Assembly (NCBI GenBank): GCA_036260415.1
Contig: DASZZX010000002.1
Coordinates: 1 to 17,133, forward strand
Direction: 5' to 3'
DNA: 17,133 nucleotides
Source of the DNA: DASZZX01 sp036260415
GTDB lineage: Bacteria > Actinomycetota > Nitriliruptoria > Nitriliruptorales > JAHWKO01
Part shown: piece after piece, positions 14,589-17,133 of the stretch
How positions within the stretch are numbered: position 1 is the first letter of the stretch
Layout: every line of letters begins with the position of its first letter
Position numbers and translations under genes: made by a program
Notes under the pieces: model-generated
The model's database searches: none
Told to the model about the DNA's origin: nothing
The model's input: the letters and a program-made list of their open reading frames with translations, nothing else

Positions 14589-14794
14589 CCCGCCCGGGGG
14601 TGCCGGTCCGGCCGCACGAGGGGCGATGAGGGGGCCGCGACTGCCTGGCCTTAGCGCCGAGGGAAGGAACCTTCGCTCCGCCGGGCGTGGCGGTACCTTC
14701 CCTTCGGGAGGACGTGGCCTCCGCCTCCTCCTCACCGGGGGGTCGGCACTGCCGGCGTCGCACTGATGAGGCCATCAGGGGGAGTGTGGTACGC
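14589..14794 (+). promoter_or_regulatory. Structured leader of the second small gene
   Basis: This 206-base gap contains several hairpins. AGGGAAGG (14660-14667) pairs perfectly with CCTTCCCT (14696-14703), closing a GC-rich inner loop with CCGCC/GGCGG. GAAGG of the left arm can instead pair with the adjacent CCTTC (14670-14674, tight loop), so two folds compete. CTGATG-AGGC-CATCAG (14763-14778) is a perfect hairpin whose last base begins the ribosome-binding site GGGGGAG (14778-14784). The layout resembles a regulatory leader, but I match it to no known riboswitch. Confidence 0.4.
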
Positions 14795-14986
14795 GTGTCG
14801 CCGATGATCGAGGACAACCAGCTGGCCGAGCTGCATGAGGGGCTGGTGTCGCAGGCCCGCCAGTTCGAGGACCCGTTCGCGTACGTGGCCGGGGTGGAGG
14901 ACGCGATCAACGCGGTCCGTCGTCTGCTCGCGGTCCAGGAGGGGACGGTCGTGCTGCCCGAGCCCCGGGCGGCCCGGATGCTGTAG
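14795..14986 (+). CDS. Small protein, paralogue B of a tandem pair
   Basis: Function unknown. The 63-residue product is almost entirely the shared domain, with EGLVSQARQFEDP followed by YVAGVEDAINAVRRLL. It ends in a short tail, VVLPEPRAARML. Residues shared with the upstream paralogue give the pattern E-G-L-x2-Q-A-x2-F-[DE]-D-P-x2-Y-x-A-G-V-x-D-A. The spacing suggests two amphipathic helices around a D-P turn, so a small helical dimer or adaptor is plausible, though this is inference. GTG 14795 lies ten bases after GGGGGAG; ATG 14804 is too far from it, and the frame is open upstream to 14687 without similarity to the paralogue. The gene is followed by an inverted repeat. Confidence 0.7.
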   Translation: MSPMIEDNQLAELHEGLVSQARQFEDPFAYVAGVEDAINAVRRLLAVQEGTVVLPEPRAARML

Positions 14987-15003
14987 GCCCTCACAAGCTG
15001 TCA

Positions 15004-15028
15004 CGACCGTCGGTGCACCGCACGGTCG
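15004..15028 (+). terminator. Hairpin after the small gene, terminator or operator
   Basis: CGACCGT (15004-15010) and ACGGTCG (15022-15028) are perfect 7-base arms around the 10-base palindrome CGGTGCACCG (15011-15020) and one extra C. It starts 18 bases after the stop of the small gene. There is no T-run. It also lies about 70 bases upstream of the dksA-like gene, so an operator role is equally possible. Confidence 0.45.
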
Positions 15029-15045
15029 GACACGGCACAGTCTGG

Positions 15046-15051
15046 TACCGT
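15046..15051 (+). promoter_or_regulatory. Possible -10 element of the dksA-like gene
   Basis: TACCGT (15046-15051) fits TANNNT and is preceded by TGG, giving a partly extended -10. No clear -35 is seen. Transcription would start about 40 bases before the gene. Confidence 0.2.
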
Positions 15052-15096
15052 CCGCCGTCCCGGAACGTCCGGGAGCGGACGAGCCCAGGTGCCGAC

Positions 15097-15510
15097 GTGG
15101 CCCGGAGCAGAACCCAGCGCAAGACCCCGACCGTGGGTCGGACGAAGCCGCCGACAAAGAGCACGGTCGCGCGTCTGCGGCAGCAGCTTGAAGCGGAGCG
15201 TGAGCAGCTGCTCGCACAGGTCGTGGAGCTGGACGCGACCGCGGTGGTGGGCATGTGGCGCGACGGCGGGGTGAGCGACGACTACGCCGACACGGGCACG
15301 GCCACATCGGAGCGCGAACGAGCACAGTCACTCGCCCTGAACACGCGTCGGATCCTGGTGCAGATCGACGACGCCCTCAAGCGGATGGACGCCGGCACCT
15401 ACGGTCTTTGCGAGCGGTGTGAGCGCCCGATCGAAGCGGAGCGGCTCGAGGCGCTGCCGTACGCGACGCTGTGCCTGGCCGACAAGCAGCGCGACGAGCG
15501 CACCGTCTGA
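15097..15510 (+). CDS. TraR/DksA-family zinc-finger protein
   Basis: DksA-like proteins enter the secondary channel of RNA polymerase and adjust transcription; the actinobacterial members upstream of lspA have no settled role. After a basic tail (1-24) there is a coiled-coil hairpin (about 25-98), with SDDYADTGTATSERER in the middle. Then comes the zinc-finger region YGLCERCERPIEAERLEALP and ATLCLADKQ. Cys105, Cys108 and Cys126 are in place, but the fourth ligand position is Asp129 instead of Cys. GTG 15097 follows AGGTG at five bases and gives 137 residues. Upstream starts in the open frame would include the predicted promoter region. It lies in front of lspA and rluD. Confidence 0.85.
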   Translation: MARSRTQRKTPTVGRTKPPTKSTVARLRQQLEAEREQLLAQVVELDATAVVGMWRDGGVSDDYADTGTATSERERAQSLALNTRRILVQIDDALKRMDAGTYGLCERCERPIEAERLEALPYATLCLADKQRDERTV

Positions 15511-15611
15511 CATGACCGGCTCCGGCAGCGGTCGCGGGCGTGCGCGGGCCGGCTCGAGCGGCGGCGAAGGATCCGGATGCGCCGGCTCGGGCAGGTGCCG
15601 GGCCCGGTGAG

Positions 15612-16127
15612 ATGACCTTCGCGGACGGTCGGCGCACCCTGCGCCTTCCCGTGCCCGTCCAGACCGGCGTAGTGATGGCGGGGGCGGGGTGGGTCCTCGA
15701 CCAGTCGACCAAGGCGCTGGTGCTGGCCTCGCTCGACCGCGGCGACGTGGTCCCGCTGCCGGGGCCGATGTTCCTGCAGTTGACGTTCAACCGGGGCGCG
15801 GCCTTCTCGGCACCGATCCCCTGGTGGGTGTTCCCCATCGTGACGTTGGTGGTCGTGGTGCTGGTCGCCCGGAACCTGCCGCAAGCACGGGGCATGGCCG
15901 AGCCGTTCGCCTGGGGTCTGCTGCTCGCCGGCGCGCTCGGCAACATCACGGACCGGGTCGTGCGCGGCCAGGGGGCGGGCGTCGGACGAGGCGAGGTGGT
16001 GGACTTCATCGCCTCGACCTTCTGGCCGGCCTTCAACGTGGCGGACGTCTGCATCACGGTCGGCTTCGCGCTACTGCTGCTGGTGGCGGTGCGGCACGGC
16101 CGCGAGGAGCAGCCGGAGAGCGCGTGA
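15612..16127 (+). CDS. lspA: Lipoprotein signal peptidase (signal peptidase II)
   Basis: Aspartic protease of the cytoplasmic membrane that removes signal peptides from lipid-modified prolipoproteins. Four membrane helices are visible (about 17-41, 71-89, 98-117 and 145-161). Family motifs occur in order: LDQSTK (29-34), FNRGAAFS (59-66), GALGNITDR (107-115) and VVDFI (129-133), then PAFNVADVCI (139-148). The catalytic pair should be Asp114 and Asp145. With ATG 15612 the protein has 171 residues, a normal length. GTG 15540 would add a 24-residue Ala/Gly/Arg/Pro segment of low complexity. A GGTGAG directly adjoins the ATG, too close to be ideal. It overlaps rluD by four bases. Confidence 0.94.
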   Translation: MTFADGRRTLRLPVPVQTGVVMAGAGWVLDQSTKALVLASLDRGDVVPLPGPMFLQLTFNRGAAFSAPIPWWVFPIVTLVVVVLVARNLPQARGMAEPFAWGLLLAGALGNITDRVVRGQGAGVGRGEVVDFIASTFWPAFNVADVCITVGFALLLLVAVRHGREEQPESA

Positions 16128-17101
16128 TCGCAGCACGGTTCGTGGTCGCCCCGCAGGAGGCGGGGGAGCGGCTCGACGTCGTGCTCGCCCGCCGGCTCGG
16201 CGAGCCACGCAACCAGGCCGCGGCACGGATACGGCGTGGTGAGGTCTCCGTCGGCGGTCGCCGGCCGGCCAAGTCACTGCGTCTCGACGAAGGTCAGCAG
16301 GTGGAGGTGGCCGCCCCCGTCGCCGCGCCCACCGGCGCGGATGGGCGAGCGCCCCCTCTCGTCCGCTGGGAGGACGAGCACCTGCTCGTGGTGGCCAAGA
16401 CGGCCGGCACGGTGGTCCACCCCGGGGCGGGAAGCCTCTCGGGCACGTTGGTGCAGGCGCTCGTCGAGGGCGGGTACCGGCTCGCGCCGGCGGGCGGTCC
16501 CCAGCGGCCCGGGATCGTGCACCGGCTGGACCGTGGCACGTCCGGGCTGCTGGCCGTGGCCAAGACCGACGAGGCGTACCGCGGTTTGGTCCGCATGCTG
16601 TCGCGTCGGGAGGTCGATCGCGGCTACCTCGCTCTGGTGGACGGCGCTCCGCCGGCCACGCGCGGGCGGGTGGAGGCCCCCATCGGTCGGGACCCGCGTC
16701 GCCGCACCCGGTTCGCGGTCGTCCGCGACGGCAAGCCGGCGACGACCCACTGGGCCGTGCGCGCGCCGGGCAGCGCGGACGGAACGCCGGTCACGCTGCT
16801 CGCGTGCCGGCTGGGAACGGGCCGCACGCACCAGATCCGGGTGCACCTCGCCCACGCCGGCCACCCGGTGAGCGGCGACCGGGTCTACGGCGCTGACCGG
16901 GCGATCGCTGCTGCGTTGGGGCTCGCGCGGCCGTTCCTGCACGCCGCCCGGCTGGCGTTCGACCACCCGGTGACCGGCGAACCGGTGGAGGTGATCGAGC
17001 CCCTGACGACTGACCTGCGGTCCGCGGCGGACCGGGCTGGTGTCAGCCCGGCGGCGGAGCAAGCCGTGCGAACGGGGCTACGCGACGACGGCCGTCGGTA
17101 G
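16124..17101 (+). CDS. rluD: RluD-type large-subunit rRNA pseudouridine synthase
   Basis: Isomerises specific uridines, probably in helix 69 of 23S rRNA if it is a true RluD. The N-terminal S4 RNA-binding domain spans about 14-62 (RLDVVLARRLGEPRNQAAARI and following). The catalytic domain holds GIVHRLDRGTSGLLAVAK with catalytic Asp136, and LGTGRTHQIRVHLAHAGHP further on. It closes with FLHAARLAFDHPVTGE. At 325 residues the length is typical. GTG 16124 overlaps the lspA stop as GTGA and is preceded by GGAGAG, so the two are translationally coupled. Target specificity within the RluA/C/D family cannot be told from the sequence alone. Confidence 0.93.
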   Translation: MIAARFVVAPQEAGERLDVVLARRLGEPRNQAAARIRRGEVSVGGRRPAKSLRLDEGQQVEVAAPVAAPTGADGRAPPLVRWEDEHLLVVAKTAGTVVHPGAGSLSGTLVQALVEGGYRLAPAGGPQRPGIVHRLDRGTSGLLAVAKTDEAYRGLVRMLSRREVDRGYLALVDGAPPATRGRVEAPIGRDPRRRTRFAVVRDGKPATTHWAVRAPGSADGTPVTLLACRLGTGRTHQIRVHLAHAGHPVSGDRVYGADRAIAAALGLARPFLHAARLAFDHPVTGEPVEVIEPLTTDLRSAADRAGVSPAAEQAVRTGLRDDGRR

Positions 17102-17104
17102 CCT

Positions 17105-17132
17105 GACCGCCGCCGGCCCCGCTCCCGCGGTC
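17105..17132 (+). terminator. Possible hairpin after rluD
   Basis: GACCGC (17105-17110) and GCGGTC (17127-17132) are perfect 6-base arms with a 16-base loop, a few bases after the rluD stop. No T-run is visible before the window ends, so this may be a terminator or a chance dyad. Confidence 0.3.
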
Positions 17133-17133
17133 G

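Noticed and set aside
12986..14629. 547-codon + strand open frame opposite ileS
   Set aside because: Antisense shadow of IleRS, with composition typical of complementary codons and no recognisable domain.
14763..14770. Hammerhead-like CTGATGAG
   Set aside because: No GAAA partner segment or flanking stems follow; the bases are better explained as one arm of a simple hairpin.
14589..14794. Fluoride or other known riboswitch suggested by GATGAGG and CTGATGA
   Set aside because: The two elements are about 130 bases apart, far more than the compact fluoride motif, and other conserved parts are missing.
14687..14794. Longer version of the second small protein (99 residues)
   Set aside because: The added part lacks similarity to its paralogue and covers the hairpins; GTG 14795 has a ribosome-binding site.
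15512..15610. 32-codon frame between the dksA-like gene and lspA
   Set aside because: Gly/Ser/Arg low complexity, no ribosome-binding site and no support beyond being open; a coupled leader peptide cannot be excluded.

Overview
The window is a very GC-rich, tightly packed stretch of an actinobacterial chromosome, with many GTG starts, GTGA/ATGA start-stop overlaps, DivIVA and SepF. It covers the distal part of the division and cell-wall (dcw) cluster and what follows it. Gene order ftsW-murG-murC-ftsQ-ftsZ-pgeF-yggS-sepF-yggT-divIVA, then ileS, a TraR/DksA-type gene, lspA and rluD, matches what I recall from Streptomyces. The extra genes, the inverted ileS and the divergent protein details suggest a deep-branching high-GC actinobacterium (a Nitriliruptor/Euzebya-type lineage is a guess) rather than a streptomycete or mycobacterium.

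Layout. 1-4763: ftsW (5' end may lie outside the window), murG, murC and ftsQ, which make and flip lipid II-derived wall material and build the divisome. 4764-5068: a ~300-base gap with a good promoter and an inverted repeat ahead of ftsZ. 5069-9771: ftsZ, pgeF, yggS, sepF, yggT and divIVA on the + strand, mostly overlapping or closely spaced; yggS and sepF are separated by an array of degenerate 34-base repeats, and DivIVA ends in an acidic octapeptide repeat. 9871-10776: an unusual gene for a protein with two membrane helices, a Pro/Ala linker, a histone H1-like Lys/Ala tail and a UvrC-like helix-hairpin-helix domain. 10982-14152: ileS on the - strand. 14153-14348: a divergent intergenic region crowded with perfect dyads. 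14349-14986: two small paralogous genes of unknown function. 15097-17101: a DksA-like zinc-finger gene, lspA and rluD.

How the parts fit. FtsW, MurG, MurC and FtsQ supply and organise septal peptidoglycan. FtsZ is tethered to the membrane by SepF, and DivIVA marks curved membrane and the poles. The gene after divIVA looks like a membrane-to-DNA tether and is the best candidate for an undescribed component: its position suggests it links the nucleoid to the membrane or polar machinery, but that is inference. The second candidate is the pair of small paralogous proteins between ileS and the dksA-like gene. No CRISPR array, insertion sequence, tRNA or rRNA gene was seen.
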